Below, in pieces: positions 11,293-23,248 of a DNA stretch of 64,000 nucleotides. The notes beneath the pieces are model-generated. The model saw only the letters and a list, made by a program, of their open reading frames with translations, had not been told where the DNA came from and made no database searches. Within the stretch, counting starts at the first letter, position 1; each line of letters starts with the position of its first letter. The stretch comes from Dendrocalamus latiflorus (taxonomy: Eukaryota; Streptophyta; Magnoliopsida; Poales; Poaceae): positions 27,266,629 through 27,330,628 of the forward strand of contig CM029658.1 of assembly GCA_017311315.1 (NCBI GenBank), read 5' to 3'. Position numbers and translations under genes: made by a program.

Positions 11293-14200
11293 ATGATGAC
11301 TGGTAATCAAAGATATATGACGCTTGGGAGGATCTGTGCCGACGAACATGAGGGGGATAGTGTTGATGATCAACCTGACGCGAAGCGGATGCAACGGATG
11401 CCGTCTTTCGCATCGTTAGTTCTCTATATATCTTTGCACTTCCTTCCGTGTATATTGTTAATATTGATTGTTTGATAGTTTTCATTTCCTGCATTTTTGC
11501 GCTTAATAATCAGTCAATTGGGGTTTTGCCATGTCTTAGATTCCTTGTAATTAGATCATGGGATAGGCAATGGAAGTTAGGTATCTAATGGTATGTTTTG
11601 CAGAGGTGTTCTATTGATGTGTACTCTACTTTTACTTACTGTGGTTAATATCTGATCTCTTTTTGCAGAGTCATTAGAGGGGCCGTGGCTACTGAAAAGA
11701 TTCAGAAAATCTGTCAGACTCTGGAGCCATTTCTTCGGAACGCGGTATGATAAGAAAATTTAGCTTTGAATTTCAGCCAGTGACAGAGTTCCTTTTATGT
11801 GAAGAAAGAATAAGATAATAGTTCAACTGTATTCTTGACAAATGGCATCCCCATGCAATCAGAATTACATCAATATATACCTCTAGTCAATTCCTTAAAT
11901 CAGACCATGTCCATCATGTGTTCGTGTGTTGAAGCAAAATTATCAAAGATTTCCGTAGTTTGAGTTAATTCATCACCTTATCATGCTTTTCCGCACTTTG
12001 TATATACAAAACCTTTGTATCAATGCAACGTTCATTTTGGCTTAAAACTATCCACATTTTATCTCAATTTACAGGTTCATGAGGAATTGGAAAGAAGCCT
12101 ATCTAAGCATGGCCACTTGCTATACACGTAAATAAATTTCTCTTATATCCAACTATTAGGGCAAACCAATTTTGGTGCCACGAGGCTTATTTCCCCCCTA
12201 TTAACCTGACACCCATATGTTGACCTCCAGAGCTCCTTCACAACTTGTCAGCGAGGTCGACGCATCACCATCGCTGAAGCTCGCCTTCACGAGGCCGCTG
12301 TTGCTGCAAATCTTCACCAACAACAAGCTGGTCGACGTCGAAAACAAGCCCCTCGAAGTGCGGCTCCTGGACAGGAGAACCAACCACATCGCCAATACTC
12401 ATCTTCTTGGCTCACCTATTATAAAACTGGAAGTACTAGCGCTGGATGGTGACTTCGGGTATGAGGATAGGAGTGAGGAGGGGTGGACCAGCGATGAGTT
12501 CAGTGGTGCAATCTTGAGGGAGAGAGAAGGCAGGAGGCCACTGCTTGTGGGCACTCTGAATGTAACAATGTCTGATCATGGTGTCGCCATCATCGACGAC
12601 GTGTCCTTCACCGACAATTCCAGCTGGATCAGGAGCCGTAGGTTCAGGATCGGTGTGCGTACCATGCCGGGGAGCTATCGCGGGCCGAGGATCCGGGAGG
12701 CGGTGAGCCAGAGCTTCATGGTGAAAGATCACCGCGGCGAAGGTGAGTCCACTACACTAATTTTGCTCATGAAGTATGATCTGTAGTACTGTAACAATAT
12801 AATTTTCTCAGAGCTTAGTGAAGTTCTTAATTTGATTTGACACTTCGACAGTGCACAAGAAGCATTTCCCTCCACACCTTACTGATGAGATATGGAGGCT
12901 GAAGAACATAGGAAAAGAAGGGCCGATCCACAAGAGGCTGGAATCTGAAGAAATCAAGAACGTGCAGGACTTCCTGAAACTGCATGCCTTTAACCCTGAA
13001 AAACTCAAGAGGGTAATATATCTCTAGCTAGCACAATGACTCCATATATACATGAATTTCATCGCTAAATATCGAATTGTAACAATACGTGTTGTTTATC
13101 TACTTCGTTCTCGAATTCTTCAGCTTGTTGGCATGTCCGATCGGCTATGGAAAGCGACCGTAAACCACGCGAAAACGTGTGACATGGGAGGGAAGAGCTA
13201 CATCTTCAGGCAAGAAGAGTGTGGTGTCACATTGACCTTGAACCCTGCAGGTGAGATCTTGGCAGCGAGAATCGGTGACAAGACATTTGGATTGGAAGAT
13301 CTACATCCACAACATATGGTAACTAATTGCATCTACTCGGTCGTTTTCCATTGATATGATTCATATTGGACAATCTTGCAGTTCGCTTCTTAATTTCTTA
13401 TACGTTTGATCACACTTATTGTAGTTACAAGTGAAGCAATGGGCCGCTCAGGCATATCAGCAGTGGGACCAGCTGGAGGAAGTTGAGACAAGCAGAATGG
13501 GCTCTGATGCAAGAAATATCCAAGTTGCATCAAGTAATGCAATATTCAGATAGCTACTTACTTTTTTTTTAGATTCAGGAATAAAACATTCCGGCCTCGC
13601 ACATCCACGAATGAATGAGTACAGCCAATCAAAACAGACTCAGGTACTTAGACCAAACTCCGCTAAACGGAAACAAAGAAGAGTAAAAGTTCAACAAAAA
13701 GCTGATCCTACAACCCAGGACAAATCAAGCCTCAATTCTAGGTTGTTGGCGCCACCCGAATTTTCCAAAGAATTCCAAAACCATAACTTCCAGTCGACGG
13801 CAGCATTCCTTCAATGGCAAACTCTCTTCCTTTCTAGATAGTTGTGACCATTGTTTGATCCAATACGTCCCCCTGAAAATTACCTGCACAAAAGAGTTAG
13901 TTTTGATTCTATTAAACACTGCATCATTTCTATTTAACCACAAAGCCCAGCACATCGCCGCCACACCCACTAGTACTTGGTTCCTAAATCTTGGAGCCAA
14001 ACTCTTTAGCCAAGAACCAAACAAATGGAATGTATCCCTTGGTGGTTGAATATTACAAATGATGAACACCGAGTTCCAAACAAATCTTGCTATATGACAA
14101 TCAAAGAAGAGGTGCTGTATAGTTTCCTCCAAACCACAGAAATTGCACTTAGTACACCCTTTCCAACCCCTCTTCATTAATCAGTCAATTGAGTAATCGT

Positions 14201-14352
14201 GATATGCTTAATCTGTCCTCGATCTTGCAGGCAATCTTGATCAGGTGCAGAGATCAATGCCAGATAGCTCATCGCTGCTGCAGCTCAGCGAGACCCGGGA
14301 CGAGAGCCTCAGCTCAGGAGGTCCTCATGAGAACACCAGATCATATCCTTGA
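11293..14352 (+). CDS. Calmodulin-binding protein 60 (CBP60) family protein, 8 exons
   Basis: Exons by splice sites and frame: 11293-11414, 11669-11744, 12075-12127, 12231-12742, 12852-13012, 13124-13318, 13425-13533 and 14231-14352; all introns are GT-AG and phases agree, giving 449 residues. The N-terminus has the family's basic KRMQRMPSFASVIRG stretch, then LEPFLRNAVHEELE. Exon 4 (residues about 84-254) carries the Calmodulin_bind core with LAFTRPLLLQIFTNNKL, FTDNSSWIRSRRFRIGVR and ESFMVKDHRGE-like text; exon 5 gives HFPPHLTDEIWRLKNIGKEG; exon 6 starts LVGMSDRLWKATVNHAKTC. CBP60 proteins are plant nuclear transcription regulators; members such as CBP60g and SARD1 promote salicylic-acid defence, others bind calmodulin at the C-terminus. 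Which subgroup this is cannot be judged by eye. The C-terminus is short, and a calmodulin-binding helix is not evident. An alternative donor at GGAG|GTCCTC in exon 8 with the strong acceptor ending at 14423 would change the last residues. No lesion was seen in the coding exons. Confidence 0.92.
13562..14180 (-). mobile_element. 5'-truncated LINE fragment in the last intron of the CBP60 gene
   Basis: The minus-strand ORF at 13725-14177 encodes the C-terminal zf-RVT region of a plant LINE polyprotein: CTKCNFCGLEETIQHLFFDC, then ALWLNRNDAVFNR and an IKQWSQL tail. A T-run at 13562-13570 (poly-A on the element strand) marks the 3' end. Similar motifs occur in the big LINE at 14886-21900, but many residues differ, so it is another copy. 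It is antisense to the gene. The 5' break is near 14180; I could not identify a convincing target duplication. Confidence 0.82.
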
Positions 14353-14442
14353 TCAAGGAAGGCCCAAATCTGCAAAATACCCCACCATTATCATCTAATT
14401 ACTTCCGCTGTTTTGCTTTGTAGCAGACAGCATCATCGATAC
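14353..14442 (+). other. CBP60 3' region with a candidate 3' UTR or final-exon acceptor
   Basis: After the stop codon the sequence contains a pyrimidine-rich tract and TAG ending at 14423, which looks like a splice acceptor. It would be used by a 3' UTR intron or by an alternative last exon. Confidence 0.35.
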
Positions 14443-14710
14443 CAGGGTTCACAAATTCGTCCGAAAGGGTCCGAAATTTCGGCTCTTTCGTCAGGCAACG
14501 AAAGAAAAACAATTCAGCCAAATTTTGGCCAAATTTGGTTATATTTGAAATTTATGCAAATTTCATCCAAAAGTTGGTTAAATTTCATTAAAAATTCAAA
14601 TTTTAATTAAAAATTTTGGACGAAATTTTCAACAAAATTCCGAAATTTCGTTGCTTTTGGTCCTTTCACTGGGCAACAAAAATTTTCCTATGCCAAAAGA
14701 TTTTTCCCTG
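14443..14710. mobile_element. hAT-type MITE at the 3' end of the CBP60 gene
   Basis: 268 bp beginning CAGGGTTCACAAATTCG and ending TTTTTCCCTG, so the outermost bases form a short CAGGG inverted repeat. A perfect 8-bp duplication ATCGATAC flanks it (14435-14442 and 14711-14718), the length expected for hAT elements. The interior is AT-rich with repeated AAATTT motifs and inverted copies of CGAAATTTCG. It splits a segment that lies behind a strong splice acceptor (TTTTGCTTTGTAG ending 14423), so it may sit in a 3' exon. Confidence 0.78.
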
Positions 14711-15039
14711 ATCGATACTACTGTTCGATGATCCACTAGCATGGTGAAACTGGCCAAGTACATTTAAAATATCTGCAGCAGAAGATGCATAAGAGAGACA
14801 TAAGAGACACATGGAGGTAGGTCGTCCCATGTGTTCCTCAAATGAGTTGATGAGTAATTGCAAGTAATTAGGAGCTTGTGTCTATTTTTTTAGATAAAGG
14901 ATAGAAATATCCGGCTTCATCTATCAACCGATAGAATCAGGCCAATTATTACAAAAGGCAGCCCAAAGGCTGGCACACGAGCTGTAAAAGGTTCCAACTT
15001 TACAGCAAAACACATGGAAAAACAAAACACAAGTTTTGA

Positions 15040-18000
15040 CTAAGAAAGGCCAATAAATCTTGTTGATAACCATCCATTGGAACCGAAGAATTGCAAAGCT
15101 GACGACTCAAGATGTTGCCCAGCCAAGACCAAGTGATCCCGTAGATCATCACGCCGCTGCAACTTCGCCCACTGTCGGAGCCAGTGAGTTCCCCTGAATA
15201 GTACCTGCAAAAAAGATTTTGGTCTACATTTGTCAAAAACCACCTCGTTTCTTGTTATCCAAACTGCCCAACAAAGTGCCGATGCTGCTGTCAATAACAA
15301 TGCGTTTTGTTTCTTATTCCCCTTCTTTGACCACCCATTAAAAAGGTCATCTAGACTCTGTGGAGGTGTTAGTCCGAACAGTAAATGTACCGCTCGCCAC
15401 AAAAACTTGGCATAAAAACAGTCCAGAAAAAGGTGTTGAATAGTTTCTAGAGAATGACAGAAGCAGCACTTCGTGTCACCGTTCCAGTTACGCCTAACTA
15501 GGTTATCCTTAGTTAAAGTCACCCCCTTTTTAAGGTACCACAAAAATATTTTTATTTTTGAAGGAACCTTAATTTGCCAAATATCTTGTGACACTCGCAC
15601 TCCATTGTTAATTAACGCAGCATACATGGATTTGACAGAGAAAATTCCTGATGAATGTAACGCCCACACAAAAACATCCCTTTCTTCACGTAAGTTCACA
15701 TCCTGTAAAGAGGCAACAATTCTGTGCCAATCCCTTAGGTTTGTGCCCACTAAATTACGGCGGAATGAAATATTTAGTGGGGATGAACTAAGGATTTGTG
15801 CCACAGTGTCTTGTTCCCTTCTTACGATATTGAACAACGATGGAAATCTATCTTTTAGTGGTTTGCTCTCCAACCAAGTGTCAAACCAGAATCGGATTTG
15901 CGACCCGTCTTTCACTTTGAAGGAACCAAAACCCATGAAGGTGTCTTTTACATTCATCAAACTTTTCCAAAAATGAGAATCTGTTGGTTTTTTAACGCAG
16001 CTCCCTAGTGTCTTATCTTTTATGTATTTATTCCTCAAAAGTTCTTGCCACATGCCATTCTCATTTAACAATTTAAATAGCCATTTACTCAACAAGCATT
16101 TGTTCTGAATGTCCAAATTTTGTATGCCTAAACCACCTTGTATTTTCGGTTGGCACAAGATTTCCCATTTGGCTAGTCTATATTTTCTCTTGTGTGGGTC
16201 GTTTTGCCAATAAAATCGTGATCTAAAACAATCGATTTTTTCTAACACTCCCCTTGGGATCTCAAAAAAAGACATCATAAACATCGGTAAACTAGAGAGC
16301 ACCGAGTTTATTAAGACCAATCGACCCCCAACCGAAAGCATTTTACCTTTCCACCCGCTGAGCCTCTTTTCAATTCGGTTCTCAATCATTTGCCAATCTG
16401 TATTGTTTAGTTTCCTAGTATTCATTGGTAAACCAAGATAGCAAAAGGGGTACTTCCCCACTTTACAACCAAACAACTGCGAATAGTACACTACATGATC
16501 TTGTGCTTTCCCAAAACAAAAGATCTCACTTTTATGAAAGTTTATTTTGAGCCCTGATAGTTGTTCAAAAGTACTAAGTATTAATTTCATATTTATCGCT
16601 TTCTCAACATCATGACTCATAAAAATCACCGTGTCATCCGCATACTGGAGAATAGATAATCCATCTTGAATAAGATGAGGAATAACCCCTTCAACTCGCC
16701 CTGCTTCCTTGGCTCTGGCAATCAGTATGGCCAGCATGTCAGCCACTATATTAAATAGTATTGGCGACATTGGGTCACCCTGCCGTAAGCCTTTTTTTGT
16801 TTGGAAGTATGAACCTAGTTGGTCATTAACCTTAATATTAACATTTCCTCCTTGCGTGAACTTCTCCACCCATTTACACCATTTTTGTGAAAACCCTTTC
16901 ATCCTTAGTGTTTGTTGTAAAAAACTCCATTTTACCTTGTCGTATGCCTTTTCAAAATCAATTTTGAAAATAACCCCATCCTGCTTCTTCGAGTGAAGTT
17001 CATGTATCGTCTCATGGAGTATTACCGCACCCTCCATGATATTTCTGCCAGGAAGAAAGGCTGTTTGTGTTGGTCTAATAATCTTTTGGGCTACGGTAGA
17101 TAATCTATTAGTTGCCACCTTGGTGAAGATTTTAAAAGAGACATTCAACAGACATATTGGTCTGTATTGTTGAATCACTTTCGCATCCTTCTGCTTAGGT
17201 AGCAAAATTATTGTTCCGAAGTTAAGACTGTTTAGTGGCAAGGATCCCTGATGGAAATCCGTAAACAGAGCCATCAGATCATCTTTAATTAAAGTCCAGA
17301 GGACCTGATAAAACTCTGGAGGGAAACCATCAGGTCCTGGTGCCTTATTATGTTCCATTTGGAAGATTGCAGCCCTTACTTCATCTTCTGTAAAGTCAGC
17401 TGTTAAAAACTCATTTTCCAGTGCAGAAACTTGGGGAATATCCTCGGTTTGTAACTCATCCAAAGAGATTGTAGAGTTATCCGATGGGCCAAAAAGTGTT
17501 TTATAATAATTGGTAATATGCTTTTTAAGTTGAGCATCACCACTTATTATATCATTCCCATCTTCCAACTGGAAAATTCGAGTTTTCCTATGCCGACCAT
17601 TTGCCAACAAATGATAGTATTTCGTATTTGCATCACCCTCTAATAGATGTTTCACCTTAGCCCTTTGGTACCATTTTAGTTCCTCTTCACGAAGTAATTC
17701 CGCTAGCCTTTCATTTAACACATGTTTTAAGTTCAATTCCATTTCATCGAGCATTGAGCTCTCTGCCTTCTTGTCCAGTTCGTCTAGTTTATTTAAAATT
17801 GTCATTTTTTCTTTCTTATAAGCACCACTCACGTTTTTTGCCCAACCTCTGAGATATTGGCGAAGCCTTCTGATCTTAGCCTGCCACCTCTCTAAGGGAG
17901 TGCCTTCAGCATGTACGCTCTGCCACACAGCTCTTACTATGTCACAGAAACCATCTCTCAGCAACCAACCCAATTCAAATTTAAATTGGGGTTGATAAGA

Positions 18001-18712
18001 TGAGGATGCATTGTTTGTGCAACATAACAGCGGAGTGTGGTCAGAAATCTCTCTAGACAGTGCAAGTACAGTGGAATGTGGATATTTGGACTCAAAATCC
18101 GTACAGACCATAATCCTATCCAACTTTTCGAAGGTTTGGTTTTGCAAAAGATTGGCCCAAGTAAATTTTCTTCCCGACAATTCTAATTCTCTAAGATTTA
18201 AAGTGTCAATCACTGCATTAAACATGAAAGGCCATCTGTCATTATAATTGTCATTACTTTTCTCATCAGGACTACGAATAATGTTAAAATCGCCACCTAT
18301 AATTATAGGTAAAGCTTCTTTTGAGCATACTTGCACTACTTCTGATAAGAAATTTGATTTCTGATCTACCTGAGCCGGCCCATATACTGAAATCAAATTA
18401 AACTTGAAGTCATCTTCCTTATGCCGAACTTTAAAACGAATAAAAAAAATCCCCTTCTTCAATCTCACCAATGTCAAAAGTTGACAAGTTTATACCTAGG
18501 AGCATGCCACCAGACCGACCCCGTGGAGCCATGCAATGCCAAAGAAAATCTCTGCCAGCACAGATATTATTCAAAGTCGATTGCGGAAAATCGGCTCTAC
18601 CCGTCTCTGATAAGGCAATAAAATCTAGGTTCTTTTCTTTTGTTAAGTCAGATAGGAATCTATATTTTTTAGGGTCAGCAAACCCATTGCAATTCCAAAA
18701 AATACCTTTCAT
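15040..18712 (-). pseudogene. LINE ORF2: endonuclease - reverse transcriptase, one frameshift
   Basis: Codons from 18712 start MKGIFWNCNGFADPKK and continue with DFIALSETG, the first half of an APE-type endonuclease. At about 18450 a run of eight T residues on the element strand breaks the frame; the second frame (from about 18477) continues with the endonuclease motifs GGDFN (residue about 62) and SDHTPL (about 148). Reverse transcriptase motifs follow: NKAPGPDGFPPEFYQ, YRPICLLN, KIDFEKAYDKVKW, GLRQGDPMSPILF and the catalytic YADD near residue 615, then SGLKINFHKSE. The C-terminal zf-RVT domain has CCFCHSLETIQHLFLDC. The second part alone is 1145 codons. It would nick DNA and reverse-transcribe LINE RNA if intact; the homopolymer slip may be a real lesion or a sequencing error. 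Confidence 0.92.
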
Positions 18713-18726
18713 CTAGACCATATTTA

Positions 18727-21700
18727 TTATTTTTTCTTGATCCTAGAACGTGACCTTTTGTTATGTGATAAAGGAGTCTGTAGACACAAAGGGTCACAAC
18801 CCCCATCACCAAGGCCTTCTGAGATTTCTAAACAAATAAGATTCAAGGCTTCTAAATCTATATTATCTTCTATGGAACAAACAGTAGAGGCACCATCTAA
18901 CTTGTCCTCCTCTACCCTAACAATTTCATTCACCCTGTGAGCTTCTATAGCTTTTAAAGAATTTAAAGAAAGCGACACTGTTTGTTCATTATTCCCAAGA
19001 ATAACCCCTATCGAATTAGATGTAGCTAACAAAAAGGAATCATGTAAAGTATGGAATGAGCTTGGATGAGTTCCAATACCTTTGTCTGAAGAGGAGTTCA
19101 GATTTTTGCGAGCTTTCAATTTCGACGCCCTCTCCAAAGAGCCCTGATCTGAAGTCGCCGCATTTCTTTTACTGGATCTTAAAGGAGACACTGTCCCACC
19201 ACTATGCACGCTCATTTTATTGGATAAGCCAGAGTCATTTTGGGAAGCCATCAAACTAGCCTTCCATTGGCCATTTCCATCTGCTGTTAACCCCTGAGTA
19301 AGCACTACCACTGGTTTATTGTTCGCTTTAACACCTGCTGGTGCAGGCTTCGCACCTGCGTCCTTGTTCTGCTGAATCCCAGAACCAGCACCCATATCCT
19401 CCTGCTGGACTGCAACACCATTGTGCTTTCCGGAGCCGGGTATTTGGTCACCATTTGCATTATCCTTCGCTAACTCCTCTTCTTTTTTACCATCCTCCTC
19501 CATAGGATCTCCCTTTTTTTCCCCATTTTTTTTATCTTCATCTATGGTAGAGTCCATGTCAATGACCTGAGGCTCACCATCAGATATATCATGCTCAACA
19601 CGGAACTGTAGCTCATAAACAAAATCCCCAATCACTATATCCACCAGGTCCGGGATAAGATTGGGATCTAGCACGGCTACCTTCATCCTGGCACGACCAA
19701 ACTTTTTAGTGAACTTTGTGTCTACAGCTCTGGGAACACCTAAAATGGAACCAATCGCCCAAATAATAGGAAATTCCCGAAACTCCTTTGGTAGACCACG
19801 GAACTGAACCCAAACTTTATCAATTTCATACTTATATACCTCATTCTCAACCCCTTTCTCAAAACGTATTTTACCTTTCACTGACTTTGTGTCCATAGGA
19901 CCCCAGTTCACCACCCAATCCAGTAACTCAGAGGATGGGAAATTAGTGATAAAGGCATCAGTACCTTTCTCCTCAATCACCCACTTGTTTTTTCCAGGTA
20001 GTAGTTTGTCAAGTTCCACTGCTAACTGATCAGCAGTAAGAGAACCCTCCAAAACACGTACCACAGCTGATTTTTCCTCTAAATTAACCTTGGGATTTTC
20101 AGCGACTGGAATAAAATAAAAGCCCAAGCCTTCGACCGCATAACCACAAGGAATAGCAGTAATATTCATTTTTTTTATATTTGGGCAAATTTTTGTGACA
20201 TGATCTCCATAACAAATTTCACACCACAAATCACAGTGCACTCTGCCATAGTATGACCTTTAGTGTGACAGCGATAACAAAATGGTTTACCCTTGCTTTT
20301 CGGCTTTCCTTGGTGAGATGACTCTGGCGTTTCATTTGTCACAAATGAGGCATTGGTGTTTGGTAGGACAGCGCTCTTGGGGGCCTCGGGTGCTGCCGGT
20401 GCTGTCGTCGAAGTCGTGGTCGTAGATGCCTGCGGACCAGCTCCCATGACTGGTGCCTGGGGGGCCAAGACCTCCATCTCCCCTCGCCTTGCTTCACCAC
20501 CGCCACCAACGGCCAAGTGAGCGCCACCACCGCCAGCAGTTGCGTGCGTGCCGTCACTGCCAGCGGCTGCGTGTGCGCCACCGGCACCAGCCGCTTGTGG
20601 CCCACCCGCCTGGAAGGGAGGCGGATGTCCTCCTTGACCCGGTGCCGAGGAGAGCTGGTAGTACGGCCGGCCATGGATTTGCCAGTTACCACGGCCACGC
20701 CCTCCTCCATATGCCCCGCCATAGGGATGTCCACCACGGCCACCGCCGTTGTATCCGTTGTTGTAGCCCTTGAAGCCCGGACCGCCGTATCCTCCTTGGC
20801 CGCGACCGCGACCACGGGAAGGGACTAAGTTGCGGCCCCTTCCCCGTCCCCCATGTCCCAGATTGAATCCCGGGTGGAAGCCAGGGTCGTAGCCCGCCGC
20901 CCGTCCCCCTCCTCCGCGGCCAAAGTTTCCGCCCGAGCCCGGAGCCGCCATGGTCGCCCCAACCCGCACCACGTCCGCGTATGAACGCGATGGCGCGATG
21001 GAAGACGACGATGAGGCGATGGATGGCTTGGACGGCGGCTTCGATAGGGTTTTTGTGATTTTCCTGGTTCCTGTCCTTGTGAAGAGAGCACAAAGGCCTT
21101 TGGTGGGCCGGAAAATTTTACCAGGCCCAATGATCTTCAGAGAAGCTCGAACCGAACTCCCCGTGTCTACGCACGCGGTCAAGTCGACCGGTAGTTTCGC
21201 GGGTGACAACGGAGGAAATTCCGGATCGCAGCACTGAAGATTCTGATTTTCAAATTTTTTTGAACTCTGTTCGTCATTTGCCGTTAGTGACCGCGCCGGT
21301 GATGGCCGGGATCCGCGAACATCGGCACCGACTCCGTCGAGCCGTTCCGCCGGCGTTCTTGGCCGTCTAGACAACGCCAAGGCGCCACGAGAGCCAGCAC
21401 TGAGATTTCTTGCCTTTGCAACACAATCGCCGAGAGTCCTCGGAGGAGAAACTCTAGGAGATGGCAAGGGCCCTTGCCATGGCGCCCCGGCCAATTTTCC
21501 TTGAACCAGCTTAGCGACAATTGAATTAGGAAGGAGACGATCTGCGGAGGATTGAACGTTACCTGGCGCTAGAGCTTTTTCGGCTCTAGCCAACTGATCC
21601 ACCGTGAACCCTGCGTCCAAGGCCTCCACGATGAACTCCGGCGTCGATGGGCTCTTCATCTCCACCAGTGCTTCATCGTCGGAGTCGTCATCCGCACCTT

Positions 21701-21803
21701 GTGCCCAGAATTTCGACGGAATCGCCAGAGCCGGTGAATCCACGCCGACCCATTGGCCATGGACTGACTTCGGCCGCCGGCAAGCGTCATCAGCCAACGC
21801 CAC
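18727..21803 (-). pseudogene. LINE ORF1: nucleic-acid-binding protein with DUF4283-like and zinc-knuckle domains, one frameshift
   Basis: The first frame (21803-20175) begins MALADDACRRPKSVHG, has a long Gly/Arg-rich middle (repeated GGRGRG) and ends in a CCHC knuckle CYRCHTKGHTMAEC. The second frame (20241-18727) opens with another knuckle-like CEICYGDHVTKIC, then the DUF4283-like segment with WVIEEKGTDAFITNFPS and WGPMDTKSVKGKI, VWVQFRGLPKEF and FGRARMKVAVLDP, and an acidic, Ser-rich tail ending RSRIKKK. The two frames overlap by 67 bases, and the knuckles are adjacent, so one base was probably lost near 20236. ORF1 proteins coat LINE RNA. Confidence 0.85.
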
Positions 21804-21898
21804 CTCCCTCGAAAGCGCCTCGCGGCCCTTCCTGCGACGCCAGTCCTCAACTCCATCCTCATCACCTTCACCGTCGTCAGACTCAGCCGTGCACGCCG

Positions 21899-22656
21899 AC
21901 TATCTTCCTTTTCTGTGTATTTTCTAACTCCTTTTGAGTTTCCTCTGATATAATGAGTTTATTTATCATTGAAGGTAAATCTTTGAAATCTATAGCCGAG
22001 ATATGATGCTTCAAAGATATCTGCAATCCTTCTCTAAATCTTTCCATCTTTTTCTCCTCGGTCTTCACGTCATCAGGGGCATAACGGGCCAATGTGTTAA
22101 ACTGATGAAGATACTCCATGACCGTACGTCCTCCTTGCTTCAACGCAAGAAATTCTCGACGCTTAGCCTCCATTACTCCAGTCGGTACATGGGTGTGACG
22201 GAAAGAATCCTCAAATTCTTTCCAGGTAATCTCTCGATCTTCAACCATAGCTTGATAATTCATCCACCAGGCTGCTGCTGGTCCTTGCAGCTGATGGGAG
22301 GCATATAATACTTTTTCCTTGTCATTACACTGAATCGTGTTTAACTTTCTCTCCACGTCTCTAAACCAATCTTCTGCCACCATCGGGTCAGGCGATGAAG
22401 AAAAGACTGGGGGCCTAGTCTTGTGAAAATCTGTCCATTTTGATCGTACGGGTAGTCCTTGCTGACTATTTCCTTCACTTTTCTCAGCAATCTGTTCTAA
22501 CAGTTTAGTGTGCTGTTCCATCTTGCTGGCTTGACTAAGTTCCACTTGACACCGGTTTTCTTCCATCTTTACCAATAGGTCTATTATGTTTGGCTGCCTT
22601 GCTTTTCCTGGATAAGAGTTGCCTTGCTCTTGTGATCCATTTTCAGTTTCAGCCAT
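21899..22656 (-). pseudogene. Truncated gag of the left partial unit
   Basis: Codons 1-254 equal the gag at 27812-29020 except one substitution (Val for Ala at residue 38). The frame leaves gag after QKRKIV and stops within a few codons because the unit is cut at about 21899, where the LINE 5' region begins. It lacks the zinc knuckles. Confidence 0.9.
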
Positions 22657-23233
22657 CTTAATTACTCTTGATAGGATTGGGAGTTAGGTCTGCAGCGAGT
22701 TTTTAATAAAGTCAGATAGGGAAGTAAGAATTCAGAAATTAAGGTAAGATTAGAATGAAATAGATAAGAGCTTTAGAGCGAAATAGAAAGACTGAGATTT
22801 GAAGAGGTTAAGACTAGAGATACTTATAGCAAACAAATTATCAAAAAGGCAAAGATAGTTTTTATTCATTATACAAGTTGGACACATACCATTCATACAA
22901 GGTACACATCTCAACTTGTTTTACACATCCAAAAAGATACTATTTACTAAAGGGTTCAACTATACTAACGCATACAGCTCTATATTTTCTTCTTCTTTTT
23001 TCTTTTTTTTTTAACCTCTGCTCACATCGCCAATTTTGAATTTAGACAAGAATAAATATAAATAGTCTTAGAAAACAAAACTTAATTTTAAGATAAGACT
23101 GATAGATAAGGTAGACAGGAAAGATATTATACAGGAGTAATATTGATATTTTATGTAACTCATTTTTATAAGTAAAATAGTTTTCACAAATATCCTTAAT
23201 GCACTTAGGGTAATCCTACGGTCAAGCAGGCTA

Positions 23234-23245
23234 GCTCTGATACCA
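23234..23245 (-). promoter_or_regulatory. Primer-binding site of the left partial unit
   Basis: TGGTATCAGAGC on the minus strand, complementary to the 3' end of initiator methionine tRNA, three bases inside the LTR edge. Confidence 0.9.
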
Positions 23246-23248
23246 CTC

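Larger units (their letters stand above)
14886..21900 (-). mobile_element. L1-type LINE retrotransposon, about 7.0 kb
   Basis: On the minus strand it runs from a GC-rich 5' region near 21900 through ORF1 and ORF2 to a 3' tail ending GCCGGATATTTCTATCC then TTTATCTAAAAAAA near 14886. The order of domains (zinc knuckles and DUF4283-like in ORF1; endonuclease, RT and zf-RVT in ORF2) is that of plant L1 elements. It is probably near full length because ORF1 and some 5' leader are present. ORF1 and ORF2 each carry a single-base frame break. No matching target duplication was found at its two ends, and the 5' end abuts a truncated gypsy gag. Confidence 0.9.

Noticed and set aside
12436..12732. Minus-strand ORF opposite CBP60 exon 4
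   Set aside because: It is an antisense shadow of a real coding exon, without domains.
20339..21520. Several ORFs on both strands across LINE ORF1
   Set aside because: They are alternative frames of the Gly/Arg-rich ORF1 coding region.
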